Source: Phycomyces blakesleeanus NRRL 1555(-) (Eukaryota > Mucoromycota > Mucoromycetes > Mucorales > Phycomycetaceae). From it: DNA of 64,000 nucleotides. This document shows, piece after piece, positions 21,834 through 37,571 of the stretch (positions are counted from its first letter, which is position 1; each line of letters starts with the position of its first letter). The DNA lies in the NCBI RefSeq assembly GCF_001638985.1, contig NW_017265137.1, forward strand, positions 709,054-773,053, in the 5' to 3' direction. Below the pieces are notes generated by a model, which was not told the DNA's origin, did no database searches, and was given only the letters and a program-made list of their open reading frames with translations. The translations under genes and the position numbers were made by a program.

Positions 21834-22082
21834 ATGCGTTCTGCCCTCTTTGTTGCGTTTATTATTTCATTCCTCGTATCTGCTACTTATGCAGGTCCTT
21901 GTGTCTATGGTCTCTGTCAATCGGCTTGTGCTGCTGGTGTTATGACTTGTTACGGATGTGCCGGTGCAGTCTTTGGTACAATTGCCGCTGCAGTTGCGTC
22001 TCCTGCGATTCTAGGATGCAATGCTATGTTTGGGGCATGTTCATCAGCATGTGCTTGCACTCTACTACTTCCAACTCCATAA
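21834..22082 (+). CDS. Small secreted cysteine-rich protein
   Basis: 82 residues. The N-terminal 20 residues (MRSALFVAFIISFLVSATYA) form a clear signal peptide with an AYA-like cleavage site. The mature part has nine cysteines in a Gly/Ala-rich pattern: GPCVYGLCQSAC, then MTCYGCAG, then LGCNAMFGACSSACAC, ending TLLLPTP. From memory, small proteins beginning GPxxYGxCQxxC occur in many Mucoromycota and some invertebrates; no function is assigned here. Some of the hydrophobic middle could also be membrane-active. TATA-like sequence lies upstream and an AATAAA signal near 22136. Single exon, isolated gene. Confidence 0.85.
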   Translation: MRSALFVAFIISFLVSATYAGPCVYGLCQSACAAGVMTCYGCAGAVFGTIAAAVASPAILGCNAMFGACSSACACTLLLPTP

Positions 22083-24353
22083 GACTATAAAAAATCTGTA
22101 TGCTTTTTATTAAGCGAAACATGTCTACAATAAGAATAATAAAGTCGATTCAACCTTTGAAATTTTACTTGCTGTAATATCTTGTTTGTTATTTGTAAAA
22201 ACTAGATCCTTGATCTTGAGGACTTATTTCTTTTATAAGCACTTTCAAGTGAAATAAGACATCCTAAATAGTGTTTATTATGTCTATTACTATATAGAAT
22301 TTTAGTATTATTTCTAAACATCATGTTTCTGTAAATATAATAGGTAAAAACAATTAATTAGAGCCGCAGTAAAGGATTGTACAGCCTATAACTCCTTGAA
22401 AGGCTTTGAAATTTTATATCTAATCAGTAGTACTTGTGTTCTCAATAGCTTATTTTTTTTAAAAGAATTGTATAAAGATGAACTGATCCTTTCATAAAAC
22501 AAAAATTACAAGGGCAGTATAAAAAGAGAATAAAAGATATGGTAATATTTGAAGATGCTGTATTTATTCACCTTGTGATTCTTTAAAAGAAAGCCTGTCT
22601 ATATATACTTATATGATTGAAGATTTTACTGCGAGTCAACAAAGCTTAGAGTACGACGTTTGATTGTTTGATATGTATGGTCATTAATGACTCAAAATAC
22701 AGTAAATATACATGGTTTTGTGTGATTGAATATAAAAGTTCTGTAAGATTTTATTATGTTCTCTTTAAAGCCTTGCTGCAAAAAGAAATTTTATGTGATT
22801 CCTAAATGATACTTGGCTTATGAATAAGGCTTTTTCTCAAAAATAATAATTGTATATTAACCAGCACTGACTTTTTTTTTGTTGTTGCTGTTTTTGCTGT
22901 TTTTGCTTTTGGCATTCAAATATTAATATTAATTATAATTAATAGTTAATAACTAACATCTCCTTCATAATATATGCAAATGTATATTCTCTCCTTTGAA
23001 GATATTAACTTACCTCCCTGATCTGAGCTTGACCGAAACAATTTATAATCCTCTTGATAACCAGTGTGGAACTAGACTGATGTCCTCGATCAGGCTATTG
23101 TTCTTTGATAACTAAAATTAATAATTGACTTGAAAGAATAGCTGGTTACAAGTGTAGATATTATTTATTTATTTATTTGAGCAAAAGAATACTAGATATG
23201 CTAAATCAATTTAGCCATACTCAAGAATATACCATATAAGGATGAATCTCCTTGTCAAAACTAAATATTGTGTCTATAATTTTATCCTTATGGATGTGAT
23301 TTAGTTACTGGTTTTTCTGTAAGCCTGTACAAGATGTATGCGTATGTATCTAGGCCTATTATAATTGTACTACACTTGTGTATATTTTCTCTACTGTGGA
23401 CTCTAAAGGCTATGCAATACTCTCCACGCTATCTTTATATATATAGAAATAAAAAGGTTTAAAATTTACAGCGACCTTGACTTTGACTTTGACCGGACCG
23501 TGTAATACATAAAGAATCGTGTAACATGTTTGAATTTCCATCTTGGCATGTTCCCCGATAAGCAGCAAAAAAAAAAGATTTATAAGTAATCAATTGATCA
23601 TAAAATCACAATAGGTAAATTGCCAATATCTTTAATTTCTAGACTCGATTACTGCAGTATCGATCAGTGCATACATACAAAAACATAATATATCTATTGC
23701 GCCATCCGACCTAGTTTTTTTTTTTCTTTTAGTATCATGTCATGCACACCCACACTCTACATGAAGCCATTAGTGCAAAAGCCTTGATGAGCACATATAT
23801 ATATATATATTTTTAAATAAATAGATAACAATAAAAGCTTGTTGTTTGTTGTGCTTCTTCCTTTGCTTTGCTTTGCTTTGCTTTCCTTACTCTAGAACTA
23901 GCAAGAAGGAGGTTACAATTTTCTTTTTTTTTAAAAAAAAAAATAGATAGATAGATAGATAATATATTGTTGATTTTAAGTTTGGCCATCACATTGGTTG
24001 ATCATTCAAAGGAAAGGAGTAGCCTGTCTCTTTTTTAGGTACTTTTTTTTTTCTTTTAACTCTTCCTTCTCCTTATTGCTTGATTGTATTCATCGAGAGC
24101 TTGAATGTTCCTTGATATCGATATTAAGATCACACAATTCGGCTGTTAATCTGACAATACCACTTGTGTTTTGGTGAATATTGAAAGATATTACTCTAGG
24201 TCTAATAAAGAGATGTATGTATTAGCAGTGGAATCAAAATAAATTATATATATATATATTTTTAATAAACAAAAACCAAAAAAAAAAAAAAGGTTTGCGT
24301 TTGTGTGTATGTATGTATTTGAAATTAGTCGTCTTTAATTACTGTAGGCTGTT
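22083..24353. other. Gene-free AT-rich spacer
   Basis: Contains an AATAAA just after the cysteine-rich gene, simple repeats (TTTGC repeats near 23862, GATA repeats near 23945) and a T9-A11 palindrome at 23924-23943. No gene or structural RNA recognised. Confidence 0.55.
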
Positions 24354-25032
24354 TTACCTTGCAGAAACCGCACAAACAGAAGAACCAGTAGATGAAGCAG
24401 CTAAAATAGGAGGATGAGTAGGAGGAGGAGGAGGAGAAGGATGAGAAACAGATAAGGATGATGATGTTGAAGAAGAAGAAGAGGAAGAAGAAGAGGAAGG
24501 ATGTCGAAGAGCTGTGTTGGCTGGTTGAGTTCCAGCCGAATGTTTCTTGCGTAAAGGTATTTTGGATCGTTTTCGTTTTGGTGGACCCTGTAAAACACGC
24601 AGTCCTTTCTTTTCAAGGACTTCTTCCTTTGGCGCAACTAATGCACAAAAATTAATATTCTTGATCCACACATAAAATGTATTTGTTTATTTAATTGTAT
24701 GCGCATAGATAATATTTACGTTTTTGTGGTTTCTTTTTATTTTCCTTGCTACCGATCTTGCTCTTGACATGAGAAAATGTAGGAAGTGGGTAACTCGGAA
24801 TCTTTGGGTTCGTTTGGCTATTGGCACTGCCAGTACTATTGAGTCTTGCACGGGATCTTGGAACAACTGGAGATAGAGATTTTGCAGGCATAATGACTGC
24901 TCTTGGTTCTGCCTCGAACAAGACCTTTCTCTGTCTTGGAAGAGGTGTAGGTGTAGAAGTTTCTCTTGAAGAAGAAACAACTGTTGGTGTTTTATTACTG
25001 GTTGTGTGGGTTTGTAATGATATAGTACTCAT
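24354..25032 (-). CDS. Basic protein with one tau/MAP-like microtubule-binding motif
   Basis: Exons 25032-24720 and 24637-24354 (minus strand, 82-bp GT-AG intron), about 198 residues. The protein is strongly basic and rich in Ser and Pro, with S/T-P sites (TPTPLPR, SLSPVVPR). Around residue 85-105 it reads LPTFSHVKSKIGSKEN, which matches the start of the tubulin-binding repeat of animal tau/MAP2/MAP4 proteins (VKSKIGSTEN preceded by a proline-rich MP.L segment). After the splice it continues with Lys/Arg-rich KRKRSKIPLRKKHSAG and a poly-Ser/poly-Pro tail. Only one repeat is visible and the second half (the PGGG turn) is missing. Microtubule binding is inferred. An additional 3' exon is possible because AAG|GTAAAA sits at the stop. 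Confidence 0.6.
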
Positions 25033-25616
25033 TGTAAATAAAGAGAGAAAGAAAGTGAAAGTGAAAGAGGAATAGGAAGAAGAGAAAAGATAATTATATA
25101 TGAAATAAGAAATACGTAAAATGCATTGTTCTGCATTAATATAAATAAATAATTATTATTATTTTTTTTAAAAAAAAAAAAAAGACAAGTTTTGCCAGTA
25201 AAGAAGAAGGTGGCTTTTTGGTTGGTATCGTATCGTTGTATAGCCAACCGTGTCACTTTTCTTTTAATCCAAGTTTGGCCTTTTGCATGGGAGATAAAAA
25301 TATAGCTATTATGTTCTCCCACATATTTATATTTATATTTATATTTATATTACAAGTCCCATATCATATTATTTTTTTGTACATATTTATATATATGGAA
25401 TTCCTCCTTGCTTGATCCTCTTTATATACATAATATATAATATATTTAATAATAATAAAAGAAAGAAAGAAAGAAAGAAAGAAAACAAGAAAACCCATAA
25501 AAAGCATAACAACAAATCATAATAAATTTGGAAAAGCAGATTTCTTCATATATCCTTTTCGTATATATTATGTGTGTCCTGGTTATTTTTTTCTCCTTTT
25601 TTATATATGTTATATG

Positions 25617-25650
<34 letters not shown>

Positions 25651-25731
25651 AAAGTGGTATTGATGGTAAAAATATATATATATATATCCTTTTTCTTTTC
25701 TTTTCATTTCATTTCATTTCATTTCTTTCTT
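25033..25731. other. Spacer between VMA2 and the tau-like gene
   Basis: Upstream region of the tau-like gene and 3' region of VMA2. Contains long (TA)n and (ATTTC)n runs and a T8-A14 palindrome at 25162-25183. No gene seen. Confidence 0.6.
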
Positions 25732-28515
<2,784 letters not shown>

Positions 28516-29474
28516 CTTGGACTACTTGATAATTTAAAACAAAAAAAAAAGAGAATAAGGAAAAAGGAGTTCTAACTAAAGAACAAGAAGTGTGTTTCAA
28601 GCTATTTCGCTATTTTTTTTTTCCAGACGCGCGCGGGGTTTTTGGGATACGGAGAAGCTTCATCGTTTCGAGATGTCATCAGATGCTCCGATAGGCCAAG
28701 CGAAACTTTTTCTCTCTTTTTTTTTTTATTTTTTTTTTTTGCTCAGTGTTTCCAGAGCCCAATTTCGTTTTCTTAGAAAATGATAGTAATATGATAAAAT
28801 TTAAATCCCAGACGTTTCTTTTTTTTGCCTTGCCATATTAAGATATCTGCTCTCCCAAGAAATAAAGAAGTACGTATTTTTTTGTGATGAATTCATTTTT
28901 CATTTATCGCAAAAAAAATAAAAATAATAACAATGAGTCTGTATATATATATATTGTTAAAGAAAGAAAAAACGTACAAAGCTTTAGGTTTGGCCAATAA
29001 TATACTTTGTGACCGACCACTCTAGAATGCAAAAAGAATAAAGAATGGTTTACATTTATATATTCCTTTATCACAACTGAGTACCCCTTTAATGGTTTTT
29101 TTTTCTAAATAAAACTTCCAACACCCTTTTACTCATAGCGAATAAGTGACAGGACAGTAAAATGTTGAAAGCGTCTATATTGCTAGTCATACATTGTTTT
29201 TCACTTCTTCTCTTAACCTATATATTGTCACAAATAACCAATTCAATAACACTTGTATATAAATCATCTTCCTTTTGTGAATCTATAACTTAATAGTCTC
29301 TCGAATCAAACTTTTGGTTTTTAGACAATGAGGATATATATAAAATAAATAAATATGTGGGTGTGGGGGTAGTAGTATTGGAATTTGAATTTGAATTGGA
29401 TATGTATATATGTATATATGAGTATATGTGTATATACTTGATGCTTTTTTTTGTTTTCTATATGTATATAAGTA
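28516..29474. other. Promoter region of VMA2 and 3' flank of the MFS gene
   Basis: No gene seen. Homopolymer T runs near 28612-28740 just upstream of the VMA2 start. Confidence 0.6.
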
Positions 29475-31806
29475 TTATTTGCTCTTTCCTGAGCTCAAGT
29501 GACAATCTTTCATAAACAAAGATGTCACCAAGAAGCACAGAGACGAACAGACAATAGCATACCAAAAGGTAACATGGATAGATTTTTCAAGGGCAGCAAG
29601 AACAACAATCTGGATATCTGGAGGCAAAGTGCGGATCTTTGTAATCGAAGTGCGTACAAACTCGATAATCTATTTTTATATATAAAAATAGTTAAATTCA
29701 TATATTCTATCTTCCAAAAAAAAAAAATTATTATTATTTTCAATATACCTTTGGTGCATCAGGACCTTTGATAGAAGCAGTCAAATTCTTCTTGAGATTG
29801 GCTTGAAGAATAGCAGCCGTCACAGTACTTCCGGTCAACCAACCAGTGCTTCGGCACAAGAACATCATGGACGTGGCAGAAGCATTTTCTTAAATGATGT
29901 ACAATTGTTCAAGTCAATATCGTGTCACACGCACACACACAGAAGGAAATAAATCCTATGATCTTTCTCTTGTTTTACCTGTACGAGAAATGTCTGCTAC
30001 AAGAGCTACCATGGTGGCTACAAAGAGTGTTCCAAAGCAATAGCCTTCTACGCTCATGCTTAAAAATTGAACCCACATTGGAGTAGTAGAGGTCCAAAGG
30101 AAATGGGATACCGTGGCTCCCACATTTACGACCGAAAAGACCACAATATATTTTTTGTAGCGGCCAGTGACAGCCAAGTAACGACCAGCAACCCAACATC
30201 CAATAGTTACCATGGCAGTTCTAGGAAGTACCCACAGACCAGCTGAAGAAGCATTATAACCCAATACACCCTAAGAAAAAAAAACACACACAAGTTTAAT
30301 AAATATAATATGATATAATCTAATATAATCTTATTTGCTTACCATAAAGAACTGAGGGACCAAATAACCGATACCCATAGTAGCCGAACACAAGAAAAGG
30401 TTATTGAGGACCACAGAAACCAGATTACTGTTTCTGATCAATTCACGAGAAACCAATGGCTTTTTGGCCACATAGAACTCGTAAAATCCAAAGCTAACAA
30501 AGGATATTCCGGCAATGACCAAGAGTGCGACAATAAAAGGATCGCTCCAAAGATGTGTGTTTCCACCCAATGAAACACCCGTGGCAAACGTGACATTGGC
30601 TGTGAGGAGTATAAGTGCTCCCACGAAATCAACGTTCTTCATCTTTTCGCTCAGAGGTTCATTTGACTTTGAGACCGCAAGGTTGTAGTTCTCTAGTCTG
30701 TAGACATAGATATACAGGATCACTAAACATGGTGGCAAGTTTAGGTAGAAACAATAACGCCATCCAAACATGTCGTTGATAAGACCTCCCAAAGGTGCGC
30801 CCACTGTAGCACCAACCTTATAGATTTATTTATTTAATTTTAAAAATAAATAAATTAGCAAATTATCAATTGATTTTGCACCATTATCAATATTATTTTT
30901 GTTATTATTTTTTAAAAAAAAAAAAAAAAAAAACTTACGGTGTGAGCCATGTTTACATATGATTGGTATTGTCCTCTACTTCTCATTGGTACAAGGTCAT
31001 GGATTGCAACCGAGGCCATTGTCATCAACCCACCACCGCCAAGACCTGCAATAGCTCTTGCGATTGACAGCTCCAACATAGTTCTGGCTGCACCACATAA
31101 CCAAGATCCAATCAAAAAGAACAATAGGATTGCGACCAATGTGTTTTTACGACCAAATATATCCGACAGCTTTCCATCTACAAATTCAATTTGATTTGAT
31201 TTGATTCAATTCAACTTGATGTTAGAATAATATCAGAAATACAACCCCTGCATATATATATATATATATATAAATCATTTACACAAAGGCTGTACGGCAG
31301 AAGTACTGAGCATATAAGATGTCATAATCCAGACAGATAAGTTGGAGCTAAATACATAAAGGGATAATGAATTGACGGATTAATATTAGACTATTTTGTT
31401 GGATATTTCTCACCACAGAAAAGATTCTCTTTTTTGTTTTACTTTACTTTTTAAACTCTGTGCCGATTTCATTGAAGACTGTGGTTACAATTGAAGAGTC
31501 CATGGCAGACAAGAAGCAACCAGTGCATAAACTAAGATTAATATTAATAATACTATTTTAATCTGTTTTATTTGTTGCTAAGATTAATTTGTTTTACCAG
31601 GTAACCAAGACTGATAAGGAGGCCTTTCCCATGTACTTTGTAAGATCTGGGTGGTCATCCTCAGAAGTTGGCTTCAAAGTTATAGTGATTTGATCATCTT
31701 GAGTACTAGAGGTAGATACATTATCGCTTGTAGAACCATAGTTGTTTTCCTGGCCAGAATCCTTGATAATAGGAGATCCTTCCTTTATAGAAGAGCCACT
31801 GGTCAT
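29475..31806 (-). CDS. MFS drug:H+ antiporter, DHA2-like (14-TM type)
   Basis: Eight exons on the minus strand: 31806-31598, 31531-31448, 31347-31283, 31177-30939, 30816-30343, 30270-29979, 29888-29749, 29669-29475; 565 residues. The hydrophilic N-terminus is acidic and Ser/Thr-rich (about 65 residues). Membrane region motifs: AMDSSIVTTVFNEIG (TM1, DHA2-type D..IV signature), YGKLSDIFGRKN (MFS motif A), ARAIAGLGGGGLMTM, VGAPLGGLINDMFGWRYCFY (motif C-like antiporter turn). Length and motif order fit the fungal multidrug/basic amino-acid exporter families (Azr1/Sge1/Vba type). The substrate cannot be told from sequence. All introns are GT-AG. Likely plasma or vacuolar membrane. Confidence 0.93.
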
Positions 31807-33177
31807 TCTAAAGTACTGTGATAAATTCTGAAGAACCAAACACAAAGAGAGAGAGAAAGAGCGAAAAATACGGAAAAAGGGAGTGTGATAAATAGTTTTT
31901 GGTTTTTGGTTTAATGCATAAAATTTATGTAAAGCAACAACTAAAAAAAAAAAAAAAAATTCAGGGCCAAAAAAAAAAAAAGAAGAAAAGAAAATTCAAT
32001 ATTATAAAGTCACAATTGCGCCTTTACACATATGATTACGCAACTTTCTGAATGTGTCTTGTCCCCTTTTTTAGTGATAAGTCGGATATGATCATTTACA
32101 GTCAGATCTGGTGCCATCTTTAATATAAACCTAAATGCATCCTTTTTTTTTCTGTATGTACATCAGCAAATCAAATCTCACCTTTTGGCTTGACTTGGCT
32201 TGGGAGAGTCTCTTTTTTTTTCTTTCTTTGACCTAAACTAATACACACATTTTATATAATTAGAATATATAATTTGAATCTGATTGACGGAACAGCAAAA
32301 AAAAAATGTATAATAGAAATAACCTTTATATCGAACAAAGATGAATTATTCATTTTGTTCTTAATTAATTATATTTTATCTTGAAGATCTAAGATAATAA
32401 TAAAAAAGGGAACATAGTATTGCTCACCCTGAACACAAAGATTTGACTATTAAATGGTGTAATATAAAGAATAGGAGAATATATATGTACAATATCGATC
32501 TATCATTTTCTTCTTCTTCAAAATAATATAACAATAGTGAAAAGATTTCCATGACCAATTTCTTAGAATTCACAAGAGTTACAGAAACTTTAGAAATAGG
32601 AAACTGTCAAAACTATAAATCTCTAAAGTTACGGTAAATTCACAAGAATTATAATTATTTATTTATTTTTTTTAAAAAAAAAACAGATTAATGTTCCTAG
32701 GACCCATTCATATTCCTACCAGAATTTTAACTTGTAATAAATAAAATCCAAAATTTCCACGGCCAGAAAGTCCTCCTAAATAAATAAATATATAAGACAT
32801 GATTGTGCTTAAAGTTGTATCTCTTGTTATAGTAATACGGCTTTTTTTCTTTTCTTTTATAAGAACATTTAATTACAACAAGTATTACCTTTAGATTATT
32901 TGCGCATTCTGAAGTCATAATTTTAGTATTGTATTTATATGTGTTAAAAGCAAGTCTTTATTTGTTTAGCTCTCCCTTACTGACAACAATAGATCTTTGA
33001 ATATTGAGTTTGTATCAACAAGGTCTGCATAGTCTATATGAAACCAATGACGTCAAATACCATCAGAGTCTAACATGAGAATGAAATAAAATTTTATCAA
33101 CAACTAACTAGTATATAAAGATGATGGCTCATTTTATTAGAATTCTTATTCTTTTCTTTTAAATAAATAAATAAATA
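31807..33177. other. Divergent promoter region between the MFS and fasciclin genes
   Basis: 1.37 kb without a supported gene. Homopolymer-rich, with a T8-A10 palindrome at 32666-32683. Confidence 0.6.
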
Positions 33178-35970
33178 ATGAAAAGGAATTTTATAAATAT
33201 ACTTCTTTTATCACTAGCATTGCTAGCATGCGTCACCAATCATGGCGTCTTTGCAAAAGAGCGACCAAAGACTGTCTATGATCTATTGAACAATAACCCT
33301 GACTTTTCATCTCTTGTCAAGTTTATAAACGAACATGGCTTAAAAAAGGATCTTACCGGCGATAATGTGACAGTACTTGCACCTCTCAACGAAGCCTTTG
33401 AGAAGTATCAGGAAAAAGAAAGTGCTTACTTTCTGACAACTCGCAAGATTACCACAAATGATGTTCTGTACCACATTCTGCCTGTTGCTGTTGAATCCGA
33501 AAACCTCTACGATGGCCAGCTACTCAAGAGTCTATATTACAAAAACGAAATTCCCCAGATGATCAAGGTTAACGTAGATGACAATGGCATCTATGTCGGA
33601 AACATACAAATCAAAGAACGTGATCTTTTGGCTGACAATGGTGTCGTTCACAGTATTGATACATTCTTGACAGCGCCGTTGGATTTGGGTAAGTTTCCTC
33701 GCTTAATATTAATAATAACAAATAGTAATATATATACATATACATAAAGACATAAAGACAAAACTTGGTCAAGACATTATAGCTCTTTTTATTTTTATTT
33801 TGATATTATACTATATAATTAAACCATTAAATACATGATATTGTCTTAATATATTTTATAACATTATTATTCTTTAATAGATCGAGCATTGCAAAAGGAT
33901 AAAGATCTTCACAGCTTTAATGAACTTGCTTCCAAGACCGACCTGATCTACAAACTAAGTGATTCAGACGGCTACACAATCTTTACTGCCGAAGATAACC
34001 TGGACGGACTTGATGACAAACAAAAGTCTTACCTTCACAGCCCCTCTGCTAAAGACGATCTCAAGAAATTCTTGGGCCATCAGATCCACAACTCTCTTCT
34101 TTACACACACGAGATTCCTGAAGGCACCAGCCAACTCAAGACATGGGGTGAGGATCTTGAAATCACTAAAACTAAGCATGGCAAGATTACCGTCAACGGT
34201 GTCCGTATCATTCGCTCTGATATCTTGGTCTCAAATGGTATGTATGATTTATACAAATAACCAACTTTTGACAATAAACAATAATATACTAAAAACAAAA
34301 CAAATGAAAATAAATAAATAATATTCTTAGGTGTAATTCACTACCTTGAAGGCTCAATTCTTCCCTCAAAGAAGTTCTGGGACTTTGATACTCGCAAGAC
34401 TATGCTTGCCATGAATGCCACCAAGTTTGTCAATCTTTTGGAAGATAATGGTCTCGGTAACTATCTCAAAGAGGCCGACACTCGTGGCTACACATTCATC
34501 GTTCCCACTGATGAGGCTTTGGAGACCACCGATCTCTCTAAAAAAGAAACTGTCTCATGGCTAAAGTACCACATCATTGACCGTGTTTACAACCCCAAGG
34601 ATTTCGTAAACGGTGCTCTTCTCCAGACCGAATCTACCGACCAGCTTGGTGATGCAAAGCAACGTCTCCGTGTCCATGTAAATGATCAAGACGATGCTCT
34701 TAAACAAAACATCCAGTTTGGTCGTTCAGGAACAGCTGGTTCACCATGTAAGTTGTCAACTTTTCAAAACTTATCAAAACTTATATTGATATATTTATGT
34801 TCATTTATCATAGATAACTCCAAAGAGAGCATCATGTACCCAATCCACCGTCCCCTTGACCTCCCTCGTGATCCCCTCAGACGCCTTCCTGTCGATCTTG
34901 AGCTGTCTTCCTTCGTGGCTGCAATCTATGCTTCTTCATCCGAGGACGTTATCACCGACGCAAAGGGAATCACTCTTTTTGCACCTACAAATGATGCATT
35001 TGGACGTCTTGGATTGCTTTACAAGCACCTTTTACACCCCGACTCGAAGAACAAATTGCAGGAACTCATCAAGTTTCATGCTGTCAAGCGCCTGTTTTAC
35101 GGTGCCGAGACCGAGAAGGGCGAGCACAAGGTTACTACTCTGCAAGGCTCTGATCTCGTCCTGAACAAAACAGGAGATGGAATTTATCTGCGTGGGTCTG
35201 GAGCCGCCGATGGGTCTGATCGATCGGTTATTGCAAAGATTGTTGAATACGATACCCTGGTCTCTAACGGTGTTGTGCACAAGATTGACCGTGTCGAGCT
35301 GCCAAAGTCCCTCGAGGTGACCAACCGAGACCTTCTTTCTGCCCAGACCAGCACCAGCTTCTTGGATCTCCTGCGCCGCGTGGATCTCAGCAAGGAAATC
35401 CTGGACGGACCCAACGAACACTACACCATCCTTGCTCCTTCCGACAAGGCCATCTCCAAGATCGATCTCGAGGAACTGATTAATGATCATGAGAAGTTGA
35501 AGCGTGTTGTCAAACTCCACATCCTTCCTACCCTTATCCCACGTGTGAATATGCTGAACGGCAAGCGCGATGACTCGTTGTTTGACATGGGTAGCACCTA
35601 CAATGATAATGATATCCACCGCGAGATTACCTTGGCGGGTGTTGATTTTGATACCTTGCTATCAAATGATGATAAGATTGTGATCCGCACTACACCCATG
35701 GGATACTCGGTCAGTGTCAAGGGCAGTCTTCAAGAGGGTGCCGATGTAACTGATGTCGGAAGATCCTCAACTGGTGGCGGTGTTATCGAGATTGACCGTC
35801 TATTGATGCCCTATGATGATAGTTCCGTCAGTGGACTTTCCTGGTGGAGTGTGATCTTTATCGTACTTGGTGTCATGATGGGAGCCGCCATTCTTGCATA
35901 CCTAATTTACTTTATGTATATCTGGTGGAAGAGACGCAGAGATGGACGTATTGCCCTTGATGATGTTTAA
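33178..35970 (+). CDS. Five-domain fasciclin (FAS1) type I membrane protein
   Basis: Exons 33178-33688, 33881-34237, 34331-34747, 34814-35970; 813 residues. Signal peptide at 1-26 (NILLLSLALLACVTNHGVFA). About five FAS1 modules follow, each with the paired motifs seen here as TVLAPLNEAFEKY...NDVLYHILP...LLADNGVVHSIDTFL, ITLFAPTNDAFGRL...LVSNGVVHKIDRVEL and YTILAPSDKAISKI; the second and third are more diverged. One C-terminal transmembrane helix (about 770-795) is followed by a short basic tail ending ALDDV. FAS1 proteins mediate adhesion. The closest architectural parallel I know is the yeast vacuolar-membrane protein Ylr001c, so location may be vacuolar or cell surface. All three introns are GT-AG. 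Confidence 0.93.
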
Positions 35971-36449
35971 GGATATCAAATTTTTTCCTTCTTTTTTTTT
36001 TAAACCCCCCCCCCCCCCTTTATGTGAATACGCAAGTATATTTCTTTGCTTAACAAATATATAAATAAAAACAAAAAATTGTATATTGATCGAATTAATA
36101 AATTGTACTTTTTATATGTATATTTTTATATATATATATAAATTTGTATCAAAAATTATAAGCTCTTATTAAAAGTATAAATGAATCTGTATTGTGAGTT
36201 TGGTCTGTACAAAAGTAAATGATATGGATTTCGCTCTCTCTCTCTTTACACACTCACACCATGTTTAAGTTATAGAAGTATTATAAATGCGTGCTTGTCC
36301 TTGTGTTTGTGCTTGTGTTTATGCTTGTGCTCGTGCTTGTGCTTGTGCTTGAGCTTGAGCTTGTGCTTGTGCTTGTGCTTGTTTTTTTTGCGTGTGAGCT
36401 GAATGTTGTGTGGTTGTGTGTAATAGGGGAAGGGGGACTTGTATATAAT
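35971..36449. other. Convergent 3' spacer with simple repeats
   Basis: Holds a C14 run at 36005-36018 and an imperfect GTGCTT repeat at about 36290-36390. No gene. Confidence 0.65.
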
Positions 36450-37571
36450 TCACATGAGGCGAAAGTTATTTTTCATCTCCCGCAGAGAATGCAACACCTC
36501 GACTGGATCACTCTTCCCCACTACCATTTGGAGAGACTGTTCATTTACACGTAGAAAGGGGTTATACATCTTCTCTTGTCCAATAGTAGAAGGTACCGTG
36601 ATTGGCTTATCTTGACACCAAGCCCACTTTGCCTGAAGTGCTTCATTTTGTGGCTCAATGGTCAAGGCAAACTATTATTTATAATATATAGAAAACAAAT
36701 AGTTAATAATAATAATAATAATAATAATATACGCACAAAATCATTCTTTCCCTTTGTATGTATGTATGTATGTATGTGTGTGTATTTATTACCTTTAAAT
36801 TATCTCTTGTGTACTCGTGTCCACAATAGATCCAGGTATCATCTGGTAACTTGTTTATTACATGAAACAGAATTCGGTACATGTCTCTGGCATCGCCTTC
36901 AAAAAATTTGCCAATTCCAGCTACGAATAGAGTGCTAGAGATTGGTTTAGTAGATGTGTATGTCGTTTATCAGTCTATTATTATTATTATTATTTATATT
37001 GATAGTAATGATAGCTTACTCTCCAGTAAATACGGCCTTTTCATTTGTTGCTGGATCGACCACATAATAGCACACATGTCCTTTTGTATGACAAGGAGTA
37101 TGCAGCGGTGTGATATCCAGTGAGCCAAGCTTGAATTCTTCACGGTCTTTGCAAACATAGTTGATCTCCGGAATACGAGCATCGGCACCATAAACCGCTA
37201 ACCCGGGTTTTTTGGCTACATTGAATAAAATTCATTATAAATTAACATCATTCGACTGTTTCACACAGAAAATACTTGCCTACCAGCTCAATATTTCCAC
37301 CTGCATGATCCCAATGATGATGAGTAGTAAATACACTGTGGTATCATAATACATTTGTTTGTCTCTTTATTAGTATTGATGCTTCAAAGATAAATAGACA
37401 AATTATTTTGTTTTTTGGAACAAACCTCGATAATTTTGCACCGGTTTGACTAATGACATTCAAAATTTTGATAGGCTCCATAGGATCAATAACTGCTGCT
37501 TCTTTTGTCTTTTCATCAATGAGAATATAAGAATAGTTGTTTTCAAGGGCCTGGATTGGAATTATCTTCAT
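36450..37571 (-). CDS. GLO2: Hydroxyacylglutathione hydrolase (glyoxalase II)
   Basis: Five exons, minus strand: 37571-37426, 37335-37280, 37215-37020, 36934-36793, 36671-36450; 253 residues, the normal cytosolic length. It hydrolyses S-lactoylglutathione to D-lactate and glutathione, completing methylglyoxal detoxification. A metallo-beta-lactamase fold is evident: [17 protein letters not shown] start, metal motif [11 protein letters not shown] (His54, His56, Asp58, His59), HTPCHTKGH, bridging Asp in [16 protein letters not shown], and [14 protein letters not shown] near the C-terminus. The intron between exons 2 and 3 (37216-37279) only keeps frame with a GC donor (G|GCAAGT). The joined [18 protein letters not shown] is what the family predicts. 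The start is the first ATG. Confidence 0.96.

Noticed and set aside
36291..36554. Open frame starting with alternating Leu/Val
   Set aside because: It is translation of the GTGCTT simple repeat between two gene ends.
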